From the NCBI RefSeq assembly GCF_001613085.1, contig NZ_BDBR01000008.1, forward strand, positions 248,001 through 312,000: a DNA stretch of 64,000 bases, in the 5' to 3' direction. Shown piece by piece: positions 35,019 to 43,475 of this stretch (the stretch's first letter is position 1; each line of letters starts with the position of its first letter). Source of the stretch: Nocardia salmonicida NBRC 13393. GTDB lineage: Bacteria > Actinomycetota > Actinomycetes > Mycobacteriales > Mycobacteriaceae. The position numbers and the translations under genes were made by a program. The notes under the pieces were generated by a model, which saw only the letters and a list, made by a program, of their open reading frames with translations, had not been told where the DNA came from and ran no database searches.

Positions 35019-36068
35019 ATGGATAATCCCGCGCTACCCGCAGCACAACACTCCGGTGACCAGCACTCAGGCGACCGAGTGGTGGTCATGCCAAGGCCGG
35101 CCGGACCGGCCGAGCAACTGGCGCTCGTCACCGAACGGCTGCGGGAACTGCTCATCACCGGTGAAGACTTCGACGCGATCTACACCCACATCCTGGCCGC
35201 GCCCGGCAAACGCGTGCGGGCACGGCTCGTCCTGGCCTGCGCCGGCTTGCTGCCCGATGCCATCGATACCGCGGCCCCGCTGCGCGACGCCGTCGACCTC
35301 GCCTGCGCGATGGAGATGCTGCACGAATCCTCGCTGGTCCACGACGACATCTGCGACGGCTCGCTGCTGCGCCGTGACGCGCCGTCGGTGCCCGCCGCGT
35401 TCGGTGTCCGCACCAGCGCGCGGGCCGGGTTTCACCTGGCAGGCGCCGCGATGCAGGTGGTCGCGCGGGTGCTCACCGACAATCCGGAGGCCTTCGCGCG
35501 GGTCGGTGAGGCACCCGGCATCACCTACGCGGATCGGCTCTCCGACCTGTCCTACGGCCAGCTCATCGAGACCCTGCCGCCCTCGATCGACGAGCTCGCG
35601 CTGCGCCGTCACTACGAACTCGTGGCCGGGGCCAAGACCGGCACCCTGTTCCGGCTGTCCTGCGCCTACGGCGGCACCGCGGGCGGAGTCGATCTCGATC
35701 GGCTGCACGCCCTGATGGAGTACGCCGACCAGCTCGCGCTCGCCTTCCAGATCATGGACGACGTCCGCGACATCGAGGGCGGACCAGGCCTGGGCAAGGA
35801 CGCGGGCGGTGACCTCGAACGCCGCGTGCCGACCTGGCCGGTCATCGAATGGCTCGGCACGCGACCCGGAGCCCGTGAAATGTGGCTGGACGCGGAGATT
35901 TCCAGCGCGACCCTGCAAGAAGACCTGGTCGAGAGCGGTGCGACCAAAGCCGCCCGCCTGGTCGCGATGGACGCCACCGAGAAGGCCACCCGCGCCCTCG
36001 ACGTCTTCCCGCCTTCCCTCGCGCGCGACGACCTGCGCGAGCTCCTCGAGCAGGTGATATCCCGATGA
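35019..36068 (+). CDS. Polyprenyl diphosphate synthase (GGPP synthase type)
   Basis: A 349-residue trans-prenyl diphosphate synthase that condenses IPP with allylic diphosphates. It has GKRVRARLVL, the first Asp-rich motif D109-D110-I-C-D113 in LVHDDICDGS, GAKTGTLFRLS and the second Asp-rich motif D247-D248-V-R-D251 followed by GKDAGGD. Residues 4 and 5 before the first motif are small (SS), so chain length is not blocked at C15; GGPP or longer is expected. The ATG at 35019, preceded by AAAGGAG, is preferred to an ATG at 34944 without a site. Its stop overlaps the start of the next gene. It begins the terpenoid/mevalonate operon. Confidence 0.88.
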   Translation: MDNPALPAAQHSGDQHSGDRVVVMPRPAGPAEQLALVTERLRELLITGEDFDAIYTHILAAPGKRVRARLVLACAGLLPDAIDTAAPLRDAVDLACAMEMLHESSLVHDDICDGSLLRRDAPSVPAAFGVRTSARAGFHLAGAAMQVVARVLTDNPEAFARVGEAPGITYADRLSDLSYGQLIETLPPSIDELALRRHYELVAGAKTGTLFRLSCAYGGTAGGVDLDRLHALMEYADQLALAFQIMDDVRDIEGGPGLGKDAGGDLERRVPTWPVIEWLGTRPGAREMWLDAEISSATLQEDLVESGATKAARLVAMDATEKATRALDVFPPSLARDDLRELLEQVISR

Positions 36069-37327
36069 ACACACCACGCCTTCCCCTCCTGATCCGCGGC
36101 CTGCGGCACCTGCGTCGCGCACCGGATCTGGCCGCACTGCGAGCCGCGCGGACACCGCGGGAGCTGGCCGCGCTCGCCCTGATCCCGGCGGGGCGCAACC
36201 TCGGTATCGCCGTCACCCTGCTGCCCGCGACGTTGCGCGACGAAGCCACCGCCGCGCTGCTCGCCTGTCGCGTGCTCGACGCTTTCGAAGACCTCAGCGA
36301 CCGTGCGGTGGCCAGCGGTGCCGTGCTGGCGGCGGCGGATTACCTCAACGGTGTCAGCGACACCCTCCCGACGCCGCTACCCGCGCTCGAGGGCGAGATC
36401 CGCGACAGCGAAGCCGTCGATCGGGTACTCGCCGAGCGCATCGCCGACATCAGGGCACTGCTCACGGCATTGTCCGAGCGTGGCCGTGAGCGTGTCGGCC
36501 ACGTGCTCACCGATGTCGGCCGGGTGATGGCCCGCAATATCGACGCACCGCTGACCCGCGTCGCCTACAGCGAGGGCGTGCTCGGCCGGATCACCCACTA
36601 CGCGTGCGCCCTGGTCGCCGAAGATGTGCTGCCCGAAGCGGATCTGCGCGAGCTCACCGGCTGCGTGGCAGTGATCGCCCAGTCGGCCAACGACCTGCGC
36701 GACAACGAGCTCGCGATCTACGGCGCCGCCGACCGCGACGAACTCACGCGGATGGTGATGCTGCGCCAGCTCACCCCCGCCCTCGGCGGCTTCGCGCTAC
36801 TGGCCAAGCTCGGTCCCGGCACGCCGAGTGTGGGCGCGCGAGCGGCGATGGCGTACATGACGATCACGACCTCGGCATTCCTGTGCCGTGCCGTCGACGC
36901 GCCGCCTGCCTTCCGGCGCCCGGTCGCCGCGGCCGCGCTGGCCGCCGCCTCACCGGTGTACTGGACGAAGATGCTCGAGCGGGTACGCCGCAGCGGCGAC
37001 GCCGCGATCCATCAAATGCTGGATGCCTCACCGGATTTCACCACCGGCTCGGCTTCGGCGTCGCAGGTGCTCGGTGCGGGCGACCTCGCCTCGACGGAAA
37101 CCTCGTTGATGCCGCTGATCGTCGACACCACCTTCGCGCTGGTACACACGCTGCCCGAAGGTCGCTTGACCGGCGAACTCTCCGATTCGGCGATCCGCAC
37201 CATGATGATCGCCGATCACCTCGCCTTCGGTGCCATGGAGCGGGTACCGAACCACGAACCCGACGCGATCCGGGCGCTGGCCACACGGCTGCAGCTCGCC
37301 GCTCTCGACAACAGCAGCCACCAGTAA
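36065..37327 (+). CDS. Squalene/phytoene synthase-fold enzyme (divergent)
   Basis: A 420-residue class I isoprenoid synthase of the squalene/phytoene synthase type. The first Mg-binding motif is D72-A-F-E-D76 (DxxED) in CRVLDAFEDLSD, and the second is N-D210-L-R-D213 in SANDLRDNE. It is about 100 residues longer than ordinary bacterial CrtB and the rest is hard to align by eye. Expected chemistry is head-to-head condensation of two GGPP to a phytoene-like C40, but a C30 or C35 product or an unusual coupling is possible. Start codon overlaps the GGPP synthase stop (ATGA). No crtI or cyclase follows, which makes the product unusual. Confidence 0.8.
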   Translation: MNTPRLPLLIRGLRHLRRAPDLAALRAARTPRELAALALIPAGRNLGIAVTLLPATLRDEATAALLACRVLDAFEDLSDRAVASGAVLAAADYLNGVSDTLPTPLPALEGEIRDSEAVDRVLAERIADIRALLTALSERGRERVGHVLTDVGRVMARNIDAPLTRVAYSEGVLGRITHYACALVAEDVLPEADLRELTGCVAVIAQSANDLRDNELAIYGAADRDELTRMVMLRQLTPALGGFALLAKLGPGTPSVGARAAMAYMTITTSAFLCRAVDAPPAFRRPVAAAALAAASPVYWTKMLERVRRSGDAAIHQMLDASPDFTTGSASASQVLGAGDLASTETSLMPLIVDTTFALVHTLPEGRLTGELSDSAIRTMMIADHLAFGAMERVPNHEPDAIRALATRLQLAALDNSSHQ

Positions 37328-37377
37328 TCGAGGAACACCTCCTCGATGATCGTCACTACTAGCGAAGGAGCTCTCCT

Positions 37378-38373
37378 ATGAGCACCGGAACGCCCGTCGC
37401 GCCCACAGAGAAACCGCCGTTCAGCCGGCGCGTGTTCAAACTCGAGCACGCATCCAACGTCGGCCCGCTGCTCCACATCGCGTTGTGGATGGGCATGACC
37501 TCGGCCGCGCTGTTCATTCCAGGCACCTCGGCCTGGTACCTCGCGGTGCCACTGATCATCGTGCTCTCGCTGCTGAACCTCTCGCTGACCATCGGCGTGA
37601 TGCACATGCACACCCATCGCCCGCTGTTCGTGTCCAAGTTCCCCAATCGGGTGGTCGACATCCTGTGCTGCCTGCCCGGCAACCTGACCGCGGCCGAGAT
37701 GCGCGAGGTGCATGTCCTCAACCATCACCGGTTCAACGACGGCCCGGGTGATGTCACCGCGACCACCGGTCTGGACAAGGGCATCGGTGCCCTCTGGTAC
37801 TGGGTCCGCTACGGCATGGTCGTCAAGATCCACACGGTGCGTACGGTTTTCGCCGCGAACCCGGCGCCGCGTCGCCGGAAGACGCGCCACCAGTTCATCT
37901 TCGACCTGGCCGTGTACGCGGTCGTGATCGGTTCGGTCTGGTACGTCGCGGGCTTCGAGAAGTTCGTGCTCTTCTACTGGGTGCCGTTCCTCATCACCCA
38001 GGTCAACGCAGGCTACTTCGCCTGGCTGAGCCACGCTCCCGCGCGTGGATTCACCGATGAGCCGAGCACCTCGCTGAACAACGCGGGCAACATCCTCAAC
38101 TTCCTGATCTTCAACCAGGGCTACCACAGCGTGCACCACCGCTACCCCGGCATCCACTGGAGCCAGATCCCCGACAAGCTCGACTACATGCGCGACGTGA
38201 ACCCCGGCGTCATCGTGCCGTATTGGATGGTGGCGCAGTCGGGTTGGCGTCTGGTCGTGCCCGGCGGCTTCCTCAACGAGGGCTACGGCAACAAGTGGAA
38301 GGCGCGTCTGGAGACGCGTTTGGAGGCGGGCACCGTTCGTTCGCGTTTCCTGCCGTGGTTCGCATGGATCTGA
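37378..38373 (+). CDS. Membrane-bound di-iron fatty-acid-desaturase-family oxygenase
   Basis: A 331-residue membrane protein with four or more hydrophobic helices and three histidine clusters: HMHTH at residues 76-80, HVLNHH at 112-117 and HSVHH at 250-254, the arrangement of the desaturase/hydroxylase superfamily. In this operon the substrate is probably the polyprenoid made by the preceding two enzymes, which it would desaturate or hydroxylate; a lipid substrate cannot be excluded. AAGGAG precedes the ATG. Its TGA overlaps the next gene's ATG (TGATG). Confidence 0.87.
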   Translation: MSTGTPVAPTEKPPFSRRVFKLEHASNVGPLLHIALWMGMTSAALFIPGTSAWYLAVPLIIVLSLLNLSLTIGVMHMHTHRPLFVSKFPNRVVDILCCLPGNLTAAEMREVHVLNHHRFNDGPGDVTATTGLDKGIGALWYWVRYGMVVKIHTVRTVFAANPAPRRRKTRHQFIFDLAVYAVVIGSVWYVAGFEKFVLFYWVPFLITQVNAGYFAWLSHAPARGFTDEPSTSLNNAGNILNFLIFNQGYHSVHHRYPGIHWSQIPDKLDYMRDVNPGVIVPYWMVAQSGWRLVVPGGFLNEGYGNKWKARLETRLEAGTVRSRFLPWFAWI

Positions 38374-39161
38374 TGACACCGCAACAGGTTCGGGGCGTGG
38401 TGAAAACCCCCTCGCGGCTCGTCCCGTTCCTGTTCTCCTTCGCCGTCTACGGTGTCGCCGGAATCACGGTGCCGTTGATGCTGCTGTTCGCCGGCGGCTG
38501 GTGGTTGCCGAAGACGGTGGACAAGGGACAGCACCTGTCCACGGTTCCGGCGATCGCGATCGACCTCGTGCTGCTCGCGCTGTTCGCGCTGCAGCATTCG
38601 GGGATGGCTCGGCCCTCGTTCAAGGCCTTCATCACCCGCTGGGTGCCCGAGGCGCTCGAGCGGACCGTCTACATCATCGGCGTGTGCCTGGTGATGTGGG
38701 TGATCATGCTGGCGTGGCAGCCGGTGCCGCAGGTGCTGTGGTCGGCCGACGGTGCGGTCGGGGTGGCACTCGACACCGGATTCTGGATCGGTTTCGTGCT
38801 GGTCTACGCGGCTACCCTGTTGCTGAACCACTTTCACCTGCTCGGCATCAGCCAGGCCTACCGCCAGTACGTGATCCAGGTACCGGACGCGACGGTCGAC
38901 CGCCTGCAGGTGAACGGCGTCTACAAACTGGTTCGTCATCCGCTGATGACCGGATTGCTGGTGTCGTTCTGGTTCGCCAGTGAGTTCACCGTCGGGCATC
39001 TGGTGTGGGCCCTCGGGCTGACCGGGTACATCCTGCTCGGAACCTACCTCGAGGAGCGCGATCTCATTGCTCGGTTCGGTGCGTCCTATCGTGCCTACGC
39101 CGCGCAGGTACCCGCGTTCTTCCCGTCCGTGCGCGCCATTTTCGGCCGATCGTCTCGGTAA
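38373..39161 (+). CDS. MddA/NnrU-like integral membrane methyltransferase
   Basis: A 262-residue protein with about six membrane helices of the isoprenylcysteine-carboxyl-methyltransferase-like superfamily. LFALQHSGMARPSFK, VYKLVRHPLMTGLLVSFW and the terminal YLEERDLIARFGASYRAYAAQVPAFFP are typical of NnrU and methanethiol S-methyltransferase MddA, which bind SAM at the RHP/E-E-RDL region. In the terpenoid operon it may methylate a product of the BVMO or oxygenase. The TGATG overlap with the desaturase supports the ATG at 38373; an ATG at 38364 is also in frame. Confidence 0.75.
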   Translation: MTPQQVRGVVKTPSRLVPFLFSFAVYGVAGITVPLMLLFAGGWWLPKTVDKGQHLSTVPAIAIDLVLLALFALQHSGMARPSFKAFITRWVPEALERTVYIIGVCLVMWVIMLAWQPVPQVLWSADGAVGVALDTGFWIGFVLVYAATLLLNHFHLLGISQAYRQYVIQVPDATVDRLQVNGVYKLVRHPLMTGLLVSFWFASEFTVGHLVWALGLTGYILLGTYLEERDLIARFGASYRAYAAQVPAFFPSVRAIFGRSSR

Positions 39162-39197
39162 CCGGCACGGCCGGGCCGAGTCTGGAGAGGAATCGTC

Positions 39198-40244
39198 GTG
39201 AACAGTCCCGTTCGAGAACGTACTGAACACAGCTCCACAGCGACCGGCCCGGTCCGTGGCGTGGGTCGGGCCCACGCCAAGGCGATCCTGCTGGGCGAGC
39301 ACACCGTGGTACACGGCACGCCCGCCATCGCGTTCCCGCTGCCGACCCTGTCGGTGCGGGCGATCGCGCGTCCCGGCACGCCGGGTTCTGTCATCGAGGT
39401 TCCCGAAGGACATTTCGGGTTCGTCGCAGGCAACCCGAACGCCGTGGAGAACTCGCTGTCCGGTCCGCGCGTCGCGGTCGAGGAGGCGTTGCGGCGCTGG
39501 GGCCTGACCGGTCACATCGCCCATGTGGTGATGGAGTGCGATATTCCACTCGCTCGTGGGCTCGGATCGAGTGCGGCCTGCGCGGGTGCGGCGGTGCGCG
39601 CGGTCGCCGACCTGCACGGCCGGACCGTCGATTCCGTCACGCTCTACGAACTCGTGCAGTGCGGTGAACAGGTCGCGCACGGCAGGGCCAGCGGTATCGA
39701 CGCGAGCGCGGTGCTGGCCGACGGCCCGATCCGGTTCCACGAAGGAACCGCTACCGCGCTCGACATCGGTCTCGACGCCGCCCTGGTGATCGCCGATACC
39801 GGGGTGCCCGGGTCCACTCAGCACGCGGTCGGGGGAGTACGCCGCACGCTCGAGCGCGATCCGTGCTCCGCACGCCGACTCCTGGCGAGGGCGGACGAGC
39901 TGATCAGCGGTGCCGCGGCAGACCTCTCGGCCGGGCACGCCGACTCGCTGGGGCGAGTGATGCTCGACTTCCAGGACCTGCTCGCCGAACTCGGCGTCAG
40001 CACTCCGCACATCGATACCCTCGTCGCCGCGGCGCTCGACGCGGGCGCGTACGGCGCCAAACTCACCGGCGCCGGCCTCGGCGGCTGTGTCCTCGCGCTC
40101 ACCGAGACCGGTGACGCCCGCACCGTCAGCGCCGCATTGCGCCGCGCGGGCGCGGTACAGACCTGGACGGTCCCCACCCGCAGCCTGCGGTCCGGCGCGC
40201 AGTCCCTATCCGCCTCGACATCGGAACACGGTGCCAACCCATGA
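39198..40244 (+). CDS. mvk: Mevalonate kinase
   Basis: A 348-residue GHMP kinase that phosphorylates mevalonate. It has the N-terminal AHAKAILLGEHTVVHG, the ATP-binding PLARGLGSSAACAGAA motif and the C-terminal KLTGAGLGGCVLAL. The start is GTG at 39198 with GGAGAGGAA upstream. First gene of a mevalonate block whose order (MK, MDD, PMK, type II IDI, HMGR, HMGS) equals that of the known Streptomyces CL190-type clusters. Its stop overlaps the next start (ATGA). Confidence 0.93.
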   Translation: MNSPVRERTEHSSTATGPVRGVGRAHAKAILLGEHTVVHGTPAIAFPLPTLSVRAIARPGTPGSVIEVPEGHFGFVAGNPNAVENSLSGPRVAVEEALRRWGLTGHIAHVVMECDIPLARGLGSSAACAGAAVRAVADLHGRTVDSVTLYELVQCGEQVAHGRASGIDASAVLADGPIRFHEGTATALDIGLDAALVIADTGVPGSTQHAVGGVRRTLERDPCSARRLLARADELISGAAADLSAGHADSLGRVMLDFQDLLAELGVSTPHIDTLVAAALDAGAYGAKLTGAGLGGCVLALTETGDARTVSAALRRAGAVQTWTVPTRSLRSGAQSLSASTSEHGANP

Positions 40245-41302
40245 CTTTCACTCCCGCATCACCCGCGGCTACCGAACGTGGCGCCGTGACCGGGCCGTCC
40301 GCCGAGGCTGTCGCGGTCGCGTATCCGAATATCGCCCTGGTGAAGTACTGGGGTAAGCGGGACGAAGAGCTGTTCCTGCCCGTCACGGGCAGCCTGTCGA
40401 TGACCCTCGACATCTTCCCGACCACCACCTCGGTGCGGCTGATCGACGGACCGGCCGATGTCGTCGAGTTCAACGGTGTCACGGCGACCGGCGCCGCACG
40501 CGCCCGCATCGAATCGTTCCTGGATCTGGTGCGGGCCAAGGCAAATCGTGACGACCGTGCGATGGTGGTCACCGCCAACGCCGGGCCGACCGGCGCCGGT
40601 CTGGCCTCCTCGGCGAGCGGGTTCGCGGCGCTGGCCACCGCCGCGGCGGCCGCCTACGCGCTCGACGCCGACCCGCGCGCCCTGTCGCGACTGGCCCGAC
40701 GCGGTTCCGGTTCCGCCTCGCGCTCGATCTTCGGTGGATTCGTCGTCTGGCATGCCGGCGAGGGGGAGGGCGAAGCGGGGGACCTGAGTTCGTACGCGGA
40801 GCCCATCGGCGGCGACGAGCTGGATCCGGCCCTGGTGGTCGCCGTGGTGAATCAGGGCGCGAAGGCGGTCTCGAGCCGTGTCGCGATGCGGCAGACCACC
40901 GCCACGTCACCGTTCTATCGCCCATGGGCGGAATCGTCGGTGCTGGATCTGGCGGAGATGCGCAAGGCCGTCGCGCGGCAGGATCTTCCCGCGATCGGGG
41001 AGATCGCCGAGCGCAATGCCCTCGGCATGCACGCCACCATGCTCACCGCCCGGCCCGGAATCCGGTACCTGTCACCGCATTCGATCGCCATCCTCGACGC
41101 GGTGCTCGCACTGCGTGCCGACGGGATCATGGCGTACGCCACGATCGATGCGGGCCCGAACGTCAAAGTGCTGTGCACCCGTGCCGACGCGCCACGGGTC
41201 GACGCCGTATTGGACGGCCTCGGCGACTTCGTCACCACCCGGACCGCGCACATCGGTCCCGGCGCGTCCCTGACGGTGCCCGGTACGGGTGGTGATCGAT
41301 GA
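40241..41302 (+). CDS. mvaD: Diphosphomevalonate decarboxylase
   Basis: A 353-residue GHMP-family enzyme converting 5-diphosphomevalonate to IPP with ATP. Characteristic are AYPNIALVKYWGKRDEELFLP (substrate-binding region), FNGVTATGAARARI, TGAGLASSASGFAAL and ARRGSGSASRSIFGGFV. The Ser/Asp catalytic positions of the family appear conserved. ATG at 40241 overlaps the MK stop; its own stop overlaps the PMK start. Confidence 0.93.
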   Translation: MTFTPASPAATERGAVTGPSAEAVAVAYPNIALVKYWGKRDEELFLPVTGSLSMTLDIFPTTTSVRLIDGPADVVEFNGVTATGAARARIESFLDLVRAKANRDDRAMVVTANAGPTGAGLASSASGFAALATAAAAAYALDADPRALSRLARRGSGSASRSIFGGFVVWHAGEGEGEAGDLSSYAEPIGGDELDPALVVAVVNQGAKAVSSRVAMRQTTATSPFYRPWAESSVLDLAEMRKAVARQDLPAIGEIAERNALGMHATMLTARPGIRYLSPHSIAILDAVLALRADGIMAYATIDAGPNVKVLCTRADAPRVDAVLDGLGDFVTTRTAHIGPGASLTVPGTGGDR

Positions 41303-42381
41303 CCAGTTGTCGCGCTCCCGGCAAGCTCTTCATCGCCGGTGAATACGCCGTGGTCGAGCCGGGACACCTCGCGGTGCTCACGGCGGTCGATCGTTATGCC
41401 ACCGCCACGGTGACCGGAGTGGATTCCGACCAGGACATCACCCTGTATTCGGATCTGGACGGCGGGATCGCCCTGTCCTGCCGTCGTCACGGTGACGAGT
41501 TGATACCCACTCCCGATGCTGTGGTGCCAGAGGAATTCTCCTACGTTTTCGCAGCGGCTTCGGTAGTGCACCGTCTGCTCGTGGAGCGTGCGATCCCCGT
41601 ATCGTCTTTCCACCTGAGCGTCACCGCCGACCTCGGCGACGCCGACGGTCGCAAGTTCGGCTTGGGTTCCAGCGCGGCTGTCACGGTGGCCACCGTCGCC
41701 GCCCTCGGGCAACACTTCGCTCTCGGCCTCGATGCGATGGATCGCTACCGGTTGGCCATGCTCGCCACCATCGCGGTCAATCCCCGCGCTTCGGGCGGCG
41801 ACATCGCCGTGAGCACCTGGGGCGGCTGGCTCGCCTACCGGTCCCCGGACCGCGCGCAGGTGGCGGCGTCACTGGCCCGCGACGGCGTCGAGGCCACCCT
41901 GCGCGCACCGTGGCCAGGCCTGTCGGTTCGCCCGCTGCCCACCCCCACCGAGCTCACCCTGCAGGTCGGCTGGACCGGAAACCCGGCCTCCACGCCTGCC
42001 CTGGTCGCCGGACTCGACGGTGACCGCACCACCTTCCGGGCGCACAGCAACGAGTGTGTCGAACGACTCGTCGTCGCCATCGAGGCCGACGACTCCCACG
42101 CTGTTCGTCTCGAAATCGACAGCGCCCGAACACTGCTCGTCGACCTCGACGCGATGTCGGGTCTGGGCATCATGACCCCGCGTCTGCACGCGCTGTGTGA
42201 CGCGGGCGCCGCGGTCGGCGCTGCGGCGAAGCCCTCGGGTGCCGGTGGCGGGGACTGTGGAATCGCGCTCATCGAACGCACCCGTCCCGCCGCGATCGCC
42301 GAACTCACGGGCCGTTGGATCACCGCCGGAATTCGTCCGCTGCCCCTGCGGACCCACCCAGTCGAAGGGGACCATCGATGA
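41299..42381 (+). CDS. Phosphomevalonate kinase
   Basis: A 360-residue GHMP kinase phosphorylating mevalonate 5-phosphate. Features are RAPGKLFIAGEYAVVEPGHLAV at the N-terminus, FGLGSSAAVTVATVAAL and KPSGAGGGDCGIALI at the C-terminus, the usual bacterial PMK pattern. Overlaps both neighbours by 4 bp. Assignment between PMK and MK is secured by both motif pattern and position between MDD and IDI. Confidence 0.92.
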   Translation: MTSCRAPGKLFIAGEYAVVEPGHLAVLTAVDRYATATVTGVDSDQDITLYSDLDGGIALSCRRHGDELIPTPDAVVPEEFSYVFAAASVVHRLLVERAIPVSSFHLSVTADLGDADGRKFGLGSSAAVTVATVAALGQHFALGLDAMDRYRLAMLATIAVNPRASGGDIAVSTWGGWLAYRSPDRAQVAASLARDGVEATLRAPWPGLSVRPLPTPTELTLQVGWTGNPASTPALVAGLDGDRTTFRAHSNECVERLVVAIEADDSHAVRLEIDSARTLLVDLDAMSGLGIMTPRLHALCDAGAAVGAAAKPSGAGGGDCGIALIERTRPAAIAELTGRWITAGIRPLPLRTHPVEGDHR

Positions 42382-43475
42382 TCGCCGATCGCAAGGACGA
42401 CCACGTCCGCCACGCGGTGAACCACCAACGCCAGGCCACCGGTAGCAGTGACTTCGACTCCGTCACTTTCGTTCACCACGCACTCGCGGGCATCGACGCC
42501 GACGAGGTCTCCCTCGCGGTAGACGTCGCTGGAAAGCAGTGGGCCACACCACTGTTCGTCAACGCGATGACCGGTGGCAGTACCAAGACCGGCGAGATCA
42601 ATCGCCAGCTCGCCATCGCCGCCCGCGAGACCGGCATCCCGATCGCCTCCGGATCGATGAGCGCCTACTTCCGTGATCCGTCGGTCGCGGGCACCTATCG
42701 CGTGCTGCGGCAGGAGAATCCGCACGGATTCGTGATGGCCAATGTGAATGCGAACGCGACCGTCGACCAGGTGCGCAGCGCCGTCGATCTCCTCGAAGCC
42801 GATGCGTTGCAGATCCATCTCAACGCCGTGCAGGAAGTGGTCATGCCCGAGGGTGACCGCTCGTTCGGGTCGTGGCCGCGTCGGATCGAGGAAATCGTCG
42901 CCGCTACCGCCGTGCCGGTCTTCGTCAAAGAAGTCGGGTTCGGACTGAGCAGACAGACCGTCAGCTGGTTGCGCGACGCGGGCGTGGCCGTGGCCGACGT
43001 GGGTGGGCGCGGCGGTACCAATTTCGCGCGCATCGAGAACGATCGGCGGGTAGGCGGCGACTTCGGGTTCATCGAGAGCTGGGGCCAGTCCACCCCGAAC
43101 TGCCTGCTCGACTGCGCCGACCTCCCCGGCATCGATATCGCCGCGTCCGGCGGCATCCGCTCGCCACTGGACATCGCGCGCGCACTCGCGTTGGGCGCCG
43201 ACGCGACCGGTGTCGCCGGCGCGTTCCTGGAAACCCTGGTCAGCCACGACACCGCCGCCCTGGTCGACAAGATCGGGACCTGGCTCGACCAACTGCGCAC
43301 CATCCTCACCGTGCTCGGCGCCCGCACGCCGGCGGATCTGGTCGGTGCCGACCTGCTCGTCACCGGCGAGGTCGCGAGCTTCTGCCAACTTCGCGGTATC
43401 GACGCCGCGGCACTCGCCCACCGGAGCCCCTGGTGGCGTGAATCCGAACATCGAGAAGGAGTCACCCATGAATGA
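42378..43475 (+). CDS. fni: Type II isopentenyl-diphosphate isomerase (FMN-dependent)
   Basis: A 365-residue TIM-barrel flavoenzyme that interconverts IPP and DMAPP, using FMN and NADPH. Features are MIADRKDDHVRHA, NAMTGGSTKTGEINRQLA, GSMSAYFRDPS, NANATVDQV, LQIHLNAVQEVVMPEGDRSF (active-site region), FVKEVGFGLSRQT, DVGGRGGTNFA and AASGGIRSPLDIARAL (phosphate-binding). The ATG at 42378 overlaps the PMK stop. Normal length for the family. Confidence 0.94.
   Translation: MIADRKDDHVRHAVNHQRQATGSSDFDSVTFVHHALAGIDADEVSLAVDVAGKQWATPLFVNAMTGGSTKTGEINRQLAIAARETGIPIASGSMSAYFRDPSVAGTYRVLRQENPHGFVMANVNANATVDQVRSAVDLLEADALQIHLNAVQEVVMPEGDRSFGSWPRRIEEIVAATAVPVFVKEVGFGLSRQTVSWLRDAGVAVADVGGRGGTNFARIENDRRVGGDFGFIESWGQSTPNCLLDCADLPGIDIAASGGIRSPLDIARALALGADATGVAGAFLETLVSHDTAALVDKIGTWLDQLRTILTVLGARTPADLVGADLLVTGEVASFCQLRGIDAAALAHRSPWWRESEHREGVTHE

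Noticed and set aside
34577-35158. 193-codon minus-strand frame upstream of and into the GGPP synthase gene
   Set aside because: No recognisable domain and overlap with a certain gene; considered as a decayed transposase but no motif supports that.
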